Below, piece by piece: positions 8,410-16,676 of a stretch of 64,000 nt of DNA (positions are counted from its first letter, which is position 1; the number at the start of each line of letters is the position of its first letter). Source of the stretch: CAMTVQ01 sp947085255. GTDB lineage: Bacteria; Bacteroidota; Bacteroidia; Sphingobacteriales; Sphingobacteriaceae. The position numbers and the translations under genes are program-made. Below the pieces are notes generated by a model. That model was not told where the DNA came from. It made no database searches and was given only the letters and a program-made list of their open reading frames with translations. The stretch lies in the NCBI GenBank assembly GCA_947085255.1, contig CAMTVQ010000001.1, positions 372,001-436,000 on the forward strand. Direction: 5' to 3'.

Positions 8410-8612
8410 AAATCATCTGTTTTGACAACAATATACTCTCCATTAGCATACTGCTCTCTACTTTCCTGAATTTTAGCCACAAATTCAGGGTTGTAAGGCT
8501 TATCATTAGCCATTACTTCAAATTTAATTTTAAATGCTTTTACTACCGCCTTCAATGCTTCTATTTGGTCGGTTGTGGTAGGATGAGCTATAAAAATATT
8601 TTGTGTTTGCAT
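8400..8612 (-). CDS. Putative antitoxin, DUF2683-like
   Basis: A 70-residue acidic-ended protein starting MQTQNIFIAHP. ATG 8612 is preferred over the upstream ATG at 8636 because it gives the family-like start and lies about 60 bp from a good promoter box. The features IEALKAVVKAFKI, PYNPEFVAKI and the end VVKTDDLWK fit the small DUF2683 proteins that pair with RelE/YoeB-like toxins in Bacteroidota. The C-terminal TDDLWK tail is the likely toxin-binding part. No ribbon-helix-helix or Phd DNA-binding motif is obvious, so how the operon represses itself is unclear. Antitoxin function is inferred from position and overlap with yoeB. Confidence 0.78.
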   Translation of the reverse strand: MQTQNIFIAHPTTTDQIEALKAVVKAFKIKFEVMANDKPYNPEFVAKIQESREQYANGEYIVVKTDDLWK

Positions 8613-8671
8613 AATGATACTAATTTTAAAAGGCACATTTTAGCAATTTTGGTATGCTTTCTTGCCTAATA

Positions 8672-8679
8672 CAAAGGTA
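8672..8679 (-). promoter_or_regulatory. -7 promoter box for the toxin-antitoxin operon
   Basis: Read on the minus strand, TACCTTTG matches TAnnTTTG. It lies about 60 bp upstream of the antitoxin ATG. No clear -33 TTG at the right distance. The gap 8613-8845 otherwise shows nothing beyond AT-rich sequence. Confidence 0.55.
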
Positions 8680-8845
8680 AATAAATAAAATTCACTTTTT
8701 AGTGCTATAAACGCTTGCTGGCTATGTTTTACTTCAAAACTTTTTGAAAGTTCTAACCTTTCCAAAAGTTAGTTTATATATGAAAGATTAAATTTTGCAC
8801 AATCAATATTTAATCAGAAATTAGTCAAACAATTTATACCCTATT

Positions 8846-9748
8846 ATGAAAAATTTACTTATACGCATTATATACTGTTTCCTTATTGTTGGTGTCTCGT
8901 GCAAGAAACCAGAACAACTACCACCCACAGCTAACTCCGAATTTAACTACACTTTAAATGGTGTAGATTACAAAGTAAGTGCAGATGGAGAAATAGATGA
9001 GTTTGGTAGATTTGAGATAAGAGGATTTTCTGGTGAGAATAACGTTTTTTTCGAGCTAATCAATAGTGATATTGGAGAACATCCATTAAATGTCAATTCA
9101 TATGATGTTGGATTTATTGCTCTAAAAGGTTCCCCTTTTCACTATTATAATTCTAATGTAAATACTACTTCAGGTGGTATGATTACCATTGAAAACATCA
9201 ACTATACAGACTCATTAATATCAGGGAAATTTAACTATACGGCTATCTATCCTTTTGATAAAAGCAGAAAAGCTACGATTACCAATGGCACGTTTAAGAA
9301 TATTAGATTTCGTAAAGTCCCAAAAACATCCGCTGCAAATCTGTATGCAAAAGTTTCTATAAAAGTTGATGATATGGAGTATAAAATGGCCCGTATTGCA
9401 AGTGGTAGCATTTTAGAATCAACTAAAGAGTTTAATCTTTATCTAACACATCCATCGGATCAAAATCTAGTTCTTCATCATATTCCGTTAACTCTTGGAA
9501 AAACTATAATTAAAAGTAATTATACCATAAGTTCTAATGAACCATATGTGGGCTATGATTCAATTAATGATACTGGTTATTTTATGACTTTTTATAAACC
9601 AATTGATGCCTCTGTGACTATTACATACATAGATACGATAGCAAACCAAGTAAAAGGCACATTTGATTTTTACCTTACAAATTCAGATAGCTCTAAAAAT
9701 GTTCATTTAACCAATGGTGCTTTCGAACTGCTGTGGAAAGATGAATAG
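8846..9748 (+). CDS. Lipoprotein with two tandem DUF6252-like domains
   Basis: A 300-residue protein with a signal ending GVSCKK (Cys19), so probably a lipoprotein. The rest appears to be two copies of one beta-rich domain. Copy 1 runs from FNYTLNGVDYKVSADG to KATITNGTFKNIRF. Copy 2 runs from KVSIKVDDMEYKMARI to VHLTNGAFELLW. The shared closing motif TNGxF plus a preceding GKFNY/GTFDF strand resembles DUF6252, a domain found only in Bacteroidota surface lipoproteins. A single-domain relative lies at 13877-14437. Function unknown. Its DNA is AT-richer than the neighbouring alaS. Confidence 0.75.
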   Translation: MKNLLIRIIYCFLIVGVSCKKPEQLPPTANSEFNYTLNGVDYKVSADGEIDEFGRFEIRGFSGENNVFFELINSDIGEHPLNVNSYDVGFIALKGSPFHYYNSNVNTTSGGMITIENINYTDSLISGKFNYTAIYPFDKSRKATITNGTFKNIRFRKVPKTSAANLYAKVSIKVDDMEYKMARIASGSILESTKEFNLYLTHPSDQNLVLHHIPLTLGKTIIKSNYTISSNEPYVGYDSINDTGYFMTFYKPIDASVTITYIDTIANQVKGTFDFYLTNSDSSKNVHLTNGAFELLWKDE

Positions 9749-9776
9749 TTAAATAGTTTTTAACCATTTACCTCTT

Positions 9777-12434
9777 CTACAAAAACTTACGCGCTGCTTC
9801 CAACGCCCTCTCTATTCCACTCACATCTTTGCCACCTGCCGTAGCATAAAAAGGTTGCCCACCACCACCGCCTTGTATTTCTTTACCCAATTCACGTACT
9901 ATAGTAGACGCATTCAGGTTTTTATCTTTCACCAAGTTTTCGGAAACAACAACAGTTAAATGCGGTTTTTCATCAATTTCGGCAGCTAATACCAAAAATA
10001 AGTCCGACATACTATCCTTTAATGCAAATGCCAAGTTCTTAATCGCATCGGCAGAAGGAATTTCTACTTTTGCAGCAATAAAATTAACACCGTTTATGGT
10101 TTGAATTTGCGCTTTCAACTCATCTTTAATAGCCAATGCCTTAGCTATTAATGCGTGTTCCGCTTCTTTTTTCAACCGTGAATTTTCTTCTACCAAGCTT
10201 TGCACCGTTTTTAGTAAGTCTACCGGATTCTTCAAAACTTCTTTTACCTCTGCTAAAAGCGTCAGTTGTTCTTTAAAATACGTTTCGGCTTTATCTGCTG
10301 TGATAGCTTCTATGCGACGAACCCCTGCTGCTACGGCACTTTCAGAAACGATTTTTAGCAAGCCAATTTGCCCGGTTGCTGGCACATGGCAACCTCCACA
10401 TAATTCTTTAGAAAAAGCATCATCAAATGTAATTACACGTACAAAATCGCCATATTTTTCTCCAAACAACGCTGTTACTCCGCTATTTATGGCTTCATCA
10501 TACGGCACATTGCGTTGTTCTTTCAATGCTATATTTTCGCGTATCTTTTGATTAATAATTTGCTCTATTTGCTCTATTTCGGCATCGGTTACCTTTGCAA
10601 AATGCGAAAAGTCGAAACGCAAATTATCCTCATTTACCAACGAGCCTTTTTGGTTTACATGCGTACCCAGCACTTGTTTTAGAGCTGCATGCAATAAATG
10701 TGTTGCTGAGTGATTATTGGTAGTTTGACGGCGTTTACTTGCATCTACTTTAGTCGTAAATGTTGCCGACATATCTGTAGGCAATTGATCTATCAAATGA
10801 ACAATTAGATTGTTTTCTTTCTTGGTATCGGTGATAGTAATCACCTCCCCAACCCTCCCCGAAAGGGAGGGAGTAAGTGTACCAGTATCGCCTACTTGTC
10901 CACCACTTTCTGCATAAAAAGGTGTTTTATCTAACACCAACTGATATTGTTCTTTGCCTTTTGCTTTTACCTTGCGGTATTTAACAATTTGTGCAGTAGT
11001 TTCTAAGGTATCATAGCCTACAAACTCAGTATCTACACCTGTCATTAGTTCTACCCAATCTTCGGTATCAATAGCTGTTGCTGCACGCGAGCGTTCTTTT
11101 TGCTTTTGTAATTCAGCGGTAAAGCCTTCCATATCTACTTCCAATTGCTGCTCTTTAGCCAGTAATTGGGTCAAGTCGATTGGAAAACCATAGGTATCAT
11201 ATAGTTCGAATGCGAATGCTCCTTGTATCTTTTTAGGACTCTCGGCAATGTATTTGTCAAAACGCTGAATACCTCCTGCTAAAGTTCTCAAAAAAGAAGT
11301 TTCTTCTTCCAAAATCACCTTTTTTACAAAATCTTGTTGTTCTTTCAATTCGGTAAATACCCCATCAAACTGAACCGCCAAAATATCTACCAACTGGTAC
11401 AAAAAAGGCTCTTTAAAGTTCAGAAATGTATAACCATAGCGCACCGCACGACGCAAAATACGGCGAATTACATAGCCTGCGCCTGTATTAGATGGTAACT
11501 GTCCGTCGGTAATGGTAAAGGCGATAGCGCGCACGTGATCGGCAATTACGCGCATAGCGATGTCTGACCTCTCCAAAGGAGAAGGAGTAGATTCCTTGCT
11601 TTGCTCGGAATGACTATATGCAATACCTGATTTCTGAGCAATAAATTGAATCAATGGCTGAAAAACATCGGTATCGTAATTGGATGTTTTGCCTTGCATT
11701 GCCATACACAAACGCTCAAACCCCATGCCTGTATCCACATGCTTATTAGGCAACGGACGCAAAGCACCTGTTGCCATGCGCTCGAATTCCATGAATACGT
11801 TATTCCAAATTTCTACTACTTGCGGATGATCGTTGTTTACTAATGATTTACCATCTACCGCTTTGCGCTCCGCATCTGAACGTAAATCAATATGTATTTC
11901 GGAGCAAGGTCCACATGGGCCGGTATCACCCATTTCCCAGAAATTATCTTTTTTATTTCCGTTTAGAATGCGGTCTTCGGCAATGTATTGTTTCCACAAA
12001 CTGCGCGCTTCCTCATCGGCAGCTAAGCCTTCTTTAGCATCACCTTCAAATACGGTTACGTATAGGCGGTTTTTATCTAATTTATATACTTCGGTAAGTA
12101 ATTCCCAAGCCCAATTAATGGCTTCTTTCTTAAAATAATCACCAAAACTCCAATTGCCCAACATTTCAAACAAGGTATGGTGATAGGTATCAAGCCCTAC
12201 ATCTTCCAGGTCGTTGTGTTTGCCAGATACACGCAAACACTTTTGGGTATCGGCAATACGTGGATATTTTACAGGGCTAATGCCTAAAAATATGTCTTTA
12301 AAAGGAGCCATACCCGAATTGATGAACATCAAAGTAGGATCATTTTTTACCACCATAGGTGCTGATGGAACAATGTGATGACCTTTAGAAGCAAAAAAAT
12401 CAAGGAAATGTTGGCGTACTTGGCGCGAAGTCAT
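9777..12434 (-). CDS. alaS: Alanyl-tRNA synthetase
   Basis: The 885-residue enzyme charges tRNA-Ala and edits mischarged Ser/Gly. The N-terminal catalytic core is complete (FINSGMAPFK, TGPCGPCSEIH, GMGFERL). The editing domain has the zinc-site motifs HSATHLLH and ELCGGCHV. The C-terminal C-Ala domain ends with GGGGGQPFYATAGG. ATG 12434 gives the usual start MTSRQVRQHFLDFF. Odd: two stretches unlike other AlaRS proteins, TPSLSGRVGEV (about 10843-10874) and SHSEQSKESTPSPLERS (about 11565-11614). Both are repetitive palindromic DNA read in frame, at places where the family has variable loops. The gene is otherwise intact and, being essential and apparently single, must be functional. Confidence 0.96.
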   Translation of the reverse strand: MTSRQVRQHFLDFFASKGHHIVPSAPMVVKNDPTLMFINSGMAPFKDIFLGISPVKYPRIADTQKCLRVSGKHNDLEDVGLDTYHHTLFEMLGNWSFGDYFKKEAINWAWELLTEVYKLDKNRLYVTVFEGDAKEGLAADEEARSLWKQYIAEDRILNGNKKDNFWEMGDTGPCGPCSEIHIDLRSDAERKAVDGKSLVNNDHPQVVEIWNNVFMEFERMATGALRPLPNKHVDTGMGFERLCMAMQGKTSNYDTDVFQPLIQFIAQKSGIAYSHSEQSKESTPSPLERSDIAMRVIADHVRAIAFTITDGQLPSNTGAGYVIRRILRRAVRYGYTFLNFKEPFLYQLVDILAVQFDGVFTELKEQQDFVKKVILEEETSFLRTLAGGIQRFDKYIAESPKKIQGAFAFELYDTYGFPIDLTQLLAKEQQLEVDMEGFTAELQKQKERSRAATAIDTEDWVELMTGVDTEFVGYDTLETTAQIVKYRKVKAKGKEQYQLVLDKTPFYAESGGQVGDTGTLTPSLSGRVGEVITITDTKKENNLIVHLIDQLPTDMSATFTTKVDASKRRQTTNNHSATHLLHAALKQVLGTHVNQKGSLVNEDNLRFDFSHFAKVTDAEIEQIEQIINQKIRENIALKEQRNVPYDEAINSGVTALFGEKYGDFVRVITFDDAFSKELCGGCHVPATGQIGLLKIVSESAVAAGVRRIEAITADKAETYFKEQLTLLAEVKEVLKNPVDLLKTVQSLVEENSRLKKEAEHALIAKALAIKDELKAQIQTINGVNFIAAKVEIPSADAIKNLAFALKDSMSDLFLVLAAEIDEKPHLTVVVSENLVKDKNLNASTIVRELGKEIQGGGGGQPFYATAGGKDVSGIERALEAARKFL
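10843..10874 (-). repeat. Palindromic repeat inserted in frame in alaS (site 1)
   Basis: On the coding strand the DNA reads ACTCCCTCCC, TTTC, GGGGAGGG and then TTGGGGAGG. The first and third parts form a G/C-rich hairpin. It encodes TPSLSGRVGEV within the loop between GDTGTL and ITITDTKKENN, which in relatives is short. The palindrome resembles the ACTCCTTCTCC-TTT-GGAGAGG element at site 2. Confidence 0.7.
11565..11614 (-). repeat. Two adjacent palindromic repeats inserted in frame in alaS (site 2)
   Basis: On the coding strand a 26-bp element comes first (11614-11589): it begins GTCATTCCGAG and ends AAGGAATCT, with stem pairs between the ends. It is followed directly by ACTCCTTCTCC-TTT-GGAGAGG, a second hairpin. 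Together they encode SHSEQSKESTPSPLERS, just before the conserved DIAMRVIADHVRA. The 26-bp element is the same family as the pair at 44558-44635. Confidence 0.75.
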
Positions 12435-12450
12435 GAATATTAGTTTGAGG

Positions 12451-12458
12451 CAAAATTA
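12451..12458 (-). promoter_or_regulatory. -7 promoter box for alaS
   Basis: Minus-strand TAATTTTG, 17 bp before the alaS ATG. The same eight bases serve the divergent M23 gene at 12519-12526, so the 114-bp gap carries two outward-facing promoters. Confidence 0.55.
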
Positions 12459-12495
12459 ATTATTCAAGACAAAAACTACTATCATTACTGCAATA

Positions 12496-12526
12496 TTGAC
12501 TTGAATAAAGTTTTTGATTAATTTTG
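12496..12526 (+). promoter_or_regulatory. Promoter for the M23 peptidase gene
   Basis: TTG at 12496-12498, 20 bp spacing, TAATTTTG at 12519-12526. This is a textbook match to the Bacteroidota -33/-7 promoter. Transcription would start near 12530, which argues against the in-frame TTG at 12531 and for ATG 12549 as the start codon. Confidence 0.75.
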
Positions 12527-12548
12527 CACATTGAAAAATACCAATAAA

Positions 12549-13520
12549 ATGTCGAGGAGTAAATACTTCTACAACACACATACTCTTAAATATGAGCGTG
12601 TTGAAATTAGTTTTTGGAAAAAAACCTGGCGCGTATTTGGTTTTTTAGCTACGGCTATTGTGTTTGCAGTAATCATTATTGCAATGGCGTATACCTATCT
12701 CGATTCGCCTAAAGAGAAACAGTTGAAGCGAGAAATTAGTCAGTTAATACAACAATACGATTTCTTAAAAAAGCGTATGAAGCAAATGGATGTGGTATTA
12801 ACCGATTTGCAAGACCGCGATGATAATATTTACCGTGTAATTTTTGAGGCAGAGCCTATTCCCTTGGATGTACGTAAAGCTGGCTTTGGTGGTGTTGATA
12901 GATACAAAGATTTGGAAAGCTACATTTATACCGATATTATGAAAGAAACAACGCTTAAGTTGGATAAAATATCGCGTCAAATGTATGTACAGTCTAAATC
13001 TTACGATGAACTAACTAAACTGGTACACCGAAAAGCGGACTTACTTTCATCTATTCCTGCTATACAGCCTATTTCTAATAAAAGTTTACGTCACATTGGT
13101 TCTGGATATGGTTATCGTATTCATCCTATTTACAAAACAAGTAAAATGCATACGGGTATGGATTTTACAGCCTCCATTGGTACCGAAATATATGCAACAG
13201 GAGATGGTGTAGTAATTACCCCCGACTCTAAAATGCGTGGATATGGTAAGTACGTGCAAATTAATCACGGTTTTGGATTTAGCACACTGTATGCCCACAT
13301 GAGCCGTATTGTGGCACGCCCTGGTCAAAAGGTAAAAAGAGGGCAAGTTATTGGCTACGTAGGTAATACTGGAGCATCTACTGCACCACATTTGCATTAC
13401 GAAGTACGCAAATCTAACAACCCTATAAATCCTATTAATTTTTACTACAACGATTTAAATCCAGAAGAATATGAGGTAATGCTCGAAATATCTTCACGCT
13501 CTAATCAATCATTTGACTAG
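12549..13520 (+). CDS. Membrane-anchored M23 family metallopeptidase
   Basis: A 323-residue protein starting MSRSKYFYNTHTLKYE, a conserved cytoplasmic tail in this Bacteroidota family. One membrane helix follows at about residues 29-50, then a coiled coil (about 55-90) and the peptidase domain. The LytM/M23 zinc site is complete: HTGMDF (His and Asp) and HLHYEV (His), with GRVVxP-like GYGKYVQINHG between. It should cut peptide cross-links in cell-wall peptidoglycan or activate other wall hydrolases. ATG 12549 was chosen over TTG 12531 because the promoter would place the transcript start at about the TTG. The MerR gene follows after 24 bp. Confidence 0.92.
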   Translation: MSRSKYFYNTHTLKYERVEISFWKKTWRVFGFLATAIVFAVIIIAMAYTYLDSPKEKQLKREISQLIQQYDFLKKRMKQMDVVLTDLQDRDDNIYRVIFEAEPIPLDVRKAGFGGVDRYKDLESYIYTDIMKETTLKLDKISRQMYVQSKSYDELTKLVHRKADLLSSIPAIQPISNKSLRHIGSGYGYRIHPIYKTSKMHTGMDFTASIGTEIYATGDGVVITPDSKMRGYGKYVQINHGFGFSTLYAHMSRIVARPGQKVKRGQVIGYVGNTGASTAPHLHYEVRKSNNPINPINFYYNDLNPEEYEVMLEISSRSNQSFD

Positions 13521-13544
13521 GTTAATTAGCTAATTAATAACCCA

Positions 13545-13880
13545 ATGCCGTACAAAGAACACGAGCCTAAAAAATTATACTATACGATGGGAGAAGTAGC
13601 CGAGCTATTTCAAGTTAATCAATCGTTGATACGTTTTTGGGAAAAAGAATTTGATGTACTGCAACCAAAGAAAAACAAAAAAGGAAATAGGTTATTTACT
13701 CCCGAAGATATAGAGAATTTTAAGCTTATTTTTCATCTTGTAAAAGAAAAGGGATTTACCTTAGAGGGGGCAAAAGCTGAATTAAATAGCAATAATGACG
13801 CTATTAGAAGCAAACAACGAACTATCGACTCTTTAAAAAAGTTACGTGAGTTATTAGTGAGCTTAGGCCAGCAACTTTAG
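13545..13880 (+). CDS. MerR-family transcriptional regulator
   Basis: A 111-residue protein with the MerR winged helix at the N-terminus: YTMGEVAELFQVNQSLIRFW, then NRLFTPEDIENFKLI. A short helix follows that would form the dimer coiled coil. There is no C-terminal effector domain and there are no metal-binding cysteines. Such minimal MerR proteins are found next to M23 peptidase genes in many Bacteroidota, so a link to envelope control is plausible but not shown. It sits 24 bp after the peptidase, in the same operon. Its stop overlaps that of the convergent lipoprotein gene by 4 bp. Confidence 0.9.
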   Translation: MPYKEHEPKKLYYTMGEVAELFQVNQSLIRFWEKEFDVLQPKKNKKGNRLFTPEDIENFKLIFHLVKEKGFTLEGAKAELNSNNDAIRSKQRTIDSLKKLRELLVSLGQQL

Positions 13881-14437
13881 TTTTTATAGAACGTATATTT
13901 TAAATCAAACCGACCACTTTTTATGGTCAATTTCTCATTGGTTTGCACGTTTTTAAAGTTCAACGTAAATTTTCCCGATACAATTTTTTGTAACGAATCA
14001 AACCTGGTAACTTCTATAATATTGGTGGTATCAGTATTTGGCCGATACACGGTATAGCTATCTGTTGTGAAAAGATGGTATAAGCCATATGAGTACGGTA
14101 AATCATATTTACCCGTGCCTGTAAAATTTACAATGCCCAACCACATAGCCCCATTTGGCATATTAGTTTGTATAGACGACAGCAACATTTCTGAAAAGGC
14201 TGTATCTAGTTCTGCTTGTAGTGTTTGTTTACCTGCTATAGTCTGAGGCGTGCTTATATAAACTACATCATTTACCAAGCAACCGAATGTGTTTTTGCCC
14301 GTAGTGGTAATGGCTGGTAATTTATCTACTGGAGGAGGTTTTGGAGGCTCTTGTGGACCCACTACATACTCTTTTTTGCATGCAGCGCCAACAAGTAGTA
14401 CAGCTAAAAGAAGTATATTCCAATTTATATTACGCAT
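13877..14437 (-). CDS. DUF6252-like lipoprotein
   Basis: A 186-residue protein with a lipoprotein signal ending VGAACKK (Cys20), then a proline-rich linker (GPQEPPKPPPVDKLP) that would hold the domain away from the membrane. The domain reads TGKNTFGCLVNDVVYIS and closes with GKFTLNFKNV and IKSGRFDLKY, the strand pattern of DUF6252. Function unknown. It begins 1 bp after the bioA stop, so it is the last gene of the methyltransferase-bioA operon, but nothing suggests a part in biotin synthesis. Confidence 0.75.
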   Translation of the reverse strand: MRNINWNILLLAVLLVGAACKKEYVVGPQEPPKPPPVDKLPAITTTGKNTFGCLVNDVVYISTPQTIAGKQTLQAELDTAFSEMLLSSIQTNMPNGAMWLGIVNFTGTGKYDLPYSYGLYHLFTTDSYTVYRPNTDTTNIIEVTRFDSLQKIVSGKFTLNFKNVQTNEKLTIKSGRFDLKYTFYKN

Positions 14438-14438
14438 A

Positions 14439-15710
14439 TTAATCTATTACAAAGGTAATAAACTCATCAATAGCAGTATAAACCGCATCCAATTCCTGCT
14501 CGGTAATACAATAAGGAGGTATTACATAAATAATATTACCTAAAGGACGTAATAAAATACCCTTTGGAATAAAAAAAGCAGCGCATTTATCGCGCATACT
14601 ATTAAAGTAATTCGTAGTCTCGTCTGATTTTAGTTCGATAGCCAATATGGTACCCAGAGTGCGTACTTGCGCTACAGCCTTATTGCTTTCTAATTTAGCT
14701 TTATACGCTGTATGGCGTGTGGAAATACCTGCAATTTGTGTAGTACACGTATCTGCAAGCAATAAATCTAAACTCGCCAATGCGGCCGCGCAAGCTAATG
14801 GGTTGGCGGTAAAAGAATGTCCGTGAAAAAGTGTTTTTGTATAATCACTTGATAGAAATGCTTCAAAAATCGGCTCGCTGCACGTAGTTACCCCCAACGC
14901 CATTACACCACCAGTAATACCTTTTGATAGGCACATAATATCGGGTTGTTGGTGTACATGGTGCATAGCAAACAACTTACCTGTACGCCCAAAACCTGTC
15001 ATAACCTCATCTGCTATGGTAATAATATTGCATTGTTTACAGTGCTGCAATAGCTCATCCAGCAAAGCGGCTTCATACATTACCATACCAGCGGCACCTT
15101 GTACTAAAGGCTCAAAAATAAAAGCAGCTAGTTGAGACCTTAAACTATAGACTTTAGACTTTAGACTCTCCAAATTTTCAGCAGTGGGCAAGTCGATAAA
15201 TTCTACATCAAACAACAGTTCGTCAAAAGCTTGGGTAAAAGCGCTGCGTCCACTTACAGCCATAGCACCAAACGTATCGCCATGATAGGCATTTTTGAGT
15301 GCCAAAATTTTCGGCCGCTTCTCTCCCCTATTTACCCAGTATTGTATCGCCATTTTTAGCGCTACTTCTACAGCGGTAGAACCATTGTCAGAATAAAATA
15401 CCTTTTGCTGGTTATTAGGCAAAATAGCCAGCAGACGCTCTGCCAAGGTAATGGCTGGAGGATGCGTAAATCCAGCAAAAATACTGTGTTCTAGCGTACA
15501 AAACTGCTCGTATACCTTTTGTGCAATGTACGGGTGACTGTGCCCATGTATATTTACCCACCAAGAAGATATGGCGTCAATGTATTTGTTGCCATATTCG
15601 TCGAAAAGACAAGTACCCTCGCCTCTTACAATAGTAATGGGTAATTGGCTACTTTGATGTTGTGTATATGGATGCCAAATTACCTGTTTATCACGCTGTT
15701 GCCAATTCAT
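14439..15710 (-). CDS. bioA: Adenosylmethionine-8-amino-7-oxononanoate aminotransferase
   Basis: The 423-residue PLP enzyme makes 7,8-diaminononanoate, the third step of biotin ring assembly, using S-adenosylmethionine as amino donor. Family hallmarks: IWHPYTQ near the start (substrate tyrosine), SSWWVNIHGHSHP, the PLP region FYSDNGSTAVEVALK, IADEVMTGFGRTG, and the Schiff-base lysine in MCLSKGITGG. GHSFTANPLACAAALASLD completes the site. Odd: the segment LESLKSKVYSLRSQ is encoded by a seven-base tandem repeat (15135-15170) in an external loop, keeping the frame. No other bio genes are in the window. Three bp after the methyltransferase stop, same operon. Confidence 0.95.
   Translation of the reverse strand: MNWQQRDKQVIWHPYTQHQSSQLPITIVRGEGTCLFDEYGNKYIDAISSWWVNIHGHSHPYIAQKVYEQFCTLEHSIFAGFTHPPAITLAERLLAILPNNQQKVFYSDNGSTAVEVALKMAIQYWVNRGEKRPKILALKNAYHGDTFGAMAVSGRSAFTQAFDELLFDVEFIDLPTAENLESLKSKVYSLRSQLAAFIFEPLVQGAAGMVMYEAALLDELLQHCKQCNIITIADEVMTGFGRTGKLFAMHHVHQQPDIMCLSKGITGGVMALGVTTCSEPIFEAFLSSDYTKTLFHGHSFTANPLACAAALASLDLLLADTCTTQIAGISTRHTAYKAKLESNKAVAQVRTLGTILAIELKSDETTNYFNSMRDKCAAFFIPKGILLRPLGNIIYVIPPYCITEQELDAVYTAIDEFITFVID
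15135..15170 (-). repeat. Heptanucleotide repeat inside bioA (AGACTTT word)
   Basis: ACTATAG, ACTTTAG, ACTTTAG, ACTCTCC follow one another with a 7-bp period inside the coding region. Related words (AAAGTCA, AGACTAA, ACTATAG) form the array at 28141-28225 that breaks a GT2 gene. Confidence 0.7.
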
Positions 15711-15713
15711 TCA

Positions 15714-16472
15714 CTACTTTTTTAGCCAAGCAGAGTAAAAACCACTCACTAAAGCCGATGGCAAATAATCGGCCATTGCTAAGTCTGCTTTTTGCAGAAA
15801 ACGTACACGGCGTGCAAGCAACGAGTATGGGAACATGTGTTGTATAAAATCAGCATGCCCGAAATACAACAAATTGAATCCCGCTTTACCAATTACATCC
15901 GTAATAGCTTTTTTTGTAAAAAATTGTATGTGTGATAAATCGTCGGATTGGCTTTGCAAAGTAGTATTGCTATAGCCCAACATGCTTTTAAAACCTGCAA
16001 TTACTTTTTTGGCAGCTGTTCTGTTTAACCATTGCACGGGTTGCGTTACCAATGCTTCACGGGGGCCCCAGCCATTAGGCACGGTAGCTATCAGCAAGCC
16101 TCCAGGTTTCAAGATACCAGCAATAGCTGCTGTAAGCAACTCTGGTTTACTTAAATGTTCTAATACTTCGCTACATATTATAGCATCATAGTTTTCGGAT
16201 GCTTGTACTTCTTCAGCACTTTTTACGGCAAACTGCACATTATCAAATACGTTTTTGCTTTTGGCATACGCAATTGCTTTTTCGCTAAAATCTATACCTG
16301 TAACTTGATAACCTAAACTACCCAACGCACGGCTGATATTGCCATTGCCACAACCTATATCTAATATTTTAGACTTAGGTTTTACATGTTTTTCGAGCAT
16401 GCTTACAATAAAACGAACCCGTTTAAAATCAAGTTCATCGCGGTAATCAGTATGTTGCAGGTAATTTTCCAT
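15714..16472 (-). CDS. Class I SAM-dependent methyltransferase
   Basis: A 252-residue enzyme with the SAM-binding Rossmann motif ILDIGCGNGNISRAL (motif I), the acidic motif II in VTGIDFSEKAIAYAK, and motif IV at DAIICSEVLEHL. This profile is typical of UbiG-like O-methyltransferases and of small-molecule methylases beside glycan clusters. The C-terminal half (QFFTKKAITDVIGKAGF) is the usual substrate cap. It is not BioC by any feature I can see, although it precedes bioA by 3 bp; a BioC-type role would be worth testing since Bacteroidota BioC proteins vary. Driven by the box at 16488-16495. Confidence 0.88.
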   Translation of the reverse strand: MENYLQHTDYRDELDFKRVRFIVSMLEKHVKPKSKILDIGCGNGNISRALGSLGYQVTGIDFSEKAIAYAKSKNVFDNVQFAVKSAEEVQASENYDAIICSEVLEHLSKPELLTAAIAGILKPGGLLIATVPNGWGPREALVTQPVQWLNRTAAKKVIAGFKSMLGYSNTTLQSQSDDLSHIQFFTKKAITDVIGKAGFNLLYFGHADFIQHMFPYSLLARRVRFLQKADLAMADYLPSALVSGFYSAWLKK

Positions 16473-16487
16473 AATTTGCTTAAGCTA

Positions 16488-16495
16488 CAAACTTA
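16488..16495 (-). promoter_or_regulatory. -7 promoter box for the methyltransferase-bioA operon
   Basis: Minus-strand TAAGTTTG matches TAnnTTTG, 15 bp before the ATG. A TTTTG lies 15 bp further upstream, closer than usual. The rest of the 204-bp gap 16473-16676 shows no other feature. Confidence 0.5.
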
Positions 16496-16676
16496 AAAAA
16501 TTAATCATGTCAAAAGATTAAAATCTCTTCTAAAAAGTAGCGTAATCTGATTTGTAACTTTATAAAATTGTTGTGTAAGAATTCCGTTTATTTGCTCTCT
16601 ATTCATAGTTACAAGTTGACAAATTGGCTATTTTAGCCTTATTATTAATACTATTATTATCTAAAAAATTAGCGCT

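Noticed and set aside
10300..10551. 83-codon plus-strand frame inside alaS
   Set aside because: Antisense shadow of conserved AlaRS editing-domain codons.
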